NCBI GenBank assembly: GCA_003644895.1
Contig: QNDO01000080.1
Coordinates: forward strand, 1 to 7,010
Direction: 5' to 3'
DNA from: Candidatus Hydrothermota bacterium
GTDB taxonomy: Bacteria; Hydrothermota; Hydrothermia; UBA1063
DNA: 7,010 nt
Part shown: positions 6,352-7,010 of the stretch, one piece after another
Numbering within the stretch: the stretch's first letter is position 1
How the letters are laid out: every line of letters starts with the position of its first letter
Made by a program: the position numbers and the translations under genes
The notes under the pieces: generated by a model
The model's input: the letters and a program-made list of their open reading frames with translations, nothing else
Database searches by the model: none
What the model was told of the DNA's origin: nothing

Positions 6352-7010
6352 ATGAAGGCAATAATATTACTCCTAATATTGGGACAGCTTCCTTATAAAG
6401 CAGTAAAACCCAAAATAGAAATCCGTCATGATTCTGTATTTGTAAACTTCAAGACTGCAAATTTCTCCACGGACCCCAATGTGTTTTATGGTGAGGTTCC
6501 CTATCCTGAAACTCCAAGACCCTTTTTCCTTGATTATGACAGGAATGTATGGTCAAAAAAAGTGGATACACTGCACAGTCTTTACCTGAGAGACATCAAA
6601 CCAGGAAGGTTATACCATTACCAGGTCAGTTATATAGATACAGTTCGTAAAGTCGAGTGTGCTTCCAGGGAATATTTCTTCAGGATCATTCATGACGGGG
6701 ACGGGCATCTTAAAGAAGGTGTTGTGATCACAGACGGACCCTACCTCAGCATTTTTTCGACTAAAGATTACGGAATCTTTTTCTGGACAAATTATGAAAG
6801 CAGAGCCTGGGTAGAAATAGATAACAAGAAAATAAGTGATAATACCATATCCCGAAAGCATGAAATCTATCTAAAAGACCTCCATGGAGGTGAGAAAAAA
6901 TACAGGGTTATAGTAGTAAGTGGAGTAGACACTTTTCACACCCCGACTTTCAAATTTCATGTGAAAGAAAATGGGGCAGATTTAAAATTTCTCGTGGCAG
7001 GAGACTCAAG
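6352..7010 (+). CDS. Exported purple-acid-phosphatase-like metallophosphoesterase (3' end outside window)
   Basis: The frame is open from ATG 6352 to the right edge (219 full codons). A short hydrophobic N-terminus (residues 4-11, IILLLILG after a Lys) suggests a signal peptide, though no clear AxA cleavage site is seen. Residues ~22-112 look like a fibronectin-III-like domain of the purple acid phosphatase N-terminal kind, with LRDIKPGRLYHYQV (79-92) matching the usual 'L-x-P-x-x-x-Y-x-Y' strand. Residues ~124-205 look like a second beta-sandwich (GPYLSIFST, then FFWTNYESRAWVEI). The last residues, FLVAGDS (213-219), are the usual first strand and metal-ligand motif of calcineurin-like phosphoesterases; D218 would be the first metal ligand. 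The catalytic domain is mostly beyond the edge, so activity and substrate cannot be judged. Likely acts outside the cytoplasmic membrane. The gene has its own promoter, though read-through from coaX (17 bp upstream) is possible. Confidence 0.75.
   Translation, partial: MKAIILLLILGQLPYKAVKPKIEIRHDSVFVNFKTANFSTDPNVFYGEVPYPETPRPFFLDYDRNVWSKKVDTLHSLYLRDIKPGRLYHYQVSYIDTVRKVECASREYFFRIIHDGDGHLKEGVVITDGPYLSIFSTKDYGIFFWTNYESRAWVEIDNKKISDNTISRKHEIYLKDLHGGEKKYRVIVVSGVDTFHTPTFKFHVKENGADLKFLVAGDS

Noticed and set aside
6610..6861. Antisense open frame of 83 codons.
   Set aside because: It is opposite the phosphoesterase-like gene, whose own frame runs unbroken from 6352 to the edge with sensible domain structure.
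1..7010. CRISPR arrays, insertion sequences, tRNA or rRNA genes, phage or defence genes.
   Set aside because: No regularly spaced direct repeats, transposase motifs, terminal inverted repeats or structured RNA signatures were seen; nearly all sequence is explained by six housekeeping-type or signalling genes.

Overview
The window reads as ordinary bacterial chromosome from an AT-rich (by eye, not counted), probably uncultured lineage. Bacterial traits are GGDEF signalling, secretory signal peptides, TATAAT-type promoters, a Shine-Dalgarno site, and type III pantothenate kinase beside biotin ligase. The first gene is an ATP-dependent DNA ligase of the archaeal/eukaryotic type, which most bacteria lack as a full-length housekeeping-like enzyme. 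Together with the two-propeller sensor and the multi-domain secreted phosphoesterase, this recalls deep-branching candidate phyla such as WOR-3 and relatives of the FCB group. That placement is a low-confidence inference.

Layout: all six genes lie on the + strand and the window is about 98% coding. (1) Positions 1-1157 hold the C-terminal two thirds of the ATP-dependent DNA ligase, cut by the left edge. (2) Positions 1195-4035 hold a 946-residue membrane sensor: signal peptide, 14 Reg_prop-like propeller blades, Y_Y_Y domain, one transmembrane helix, a short coiled coil and a complete diguanylate cyclase domain. (3) Positions 4085-6334 hold an overlapping three-gene operon: phosphate butyryl/acetyltransferase, biotin-protein ligase (TTG start) and type III pantothenate kinase. 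(4) Positions 6352-7010 hold the 5' part of an exported protein with two beta-sandwich domains leading into a calcineurin-like phosphoesterase domain, cut by the right edge.

How the genes work together: the ptb-birA-coaX operon joins acyl-CoA/acyl-phosphate exchange, biotin attachment (probably to acyl-CoA carboxylases) and the first step of CoA synthesis, so its theme is CoA and acyl-CoA metabolism. The sensor should read a periplasmic ligand and make cyclic di-GMP in the cytoplasm. The two exported proteins each have a perfect TATAAT placed 6-7 nt before the ATG with no Shine-Dalgarno site, so both probably make leaderless mRNAs. The ptb operon instead has a strong AAGGAGGA ribosome binding site.

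I found no mobile element, CRISPR array, tRNA, rRNA or convincing intrinsic terminator, and no clearly new system. The most notable items are the leaderless promoter pair, the propeller-cyclase fusion, and the phosphotransacylase placed with cofactor genes instead of an acyl kinase.
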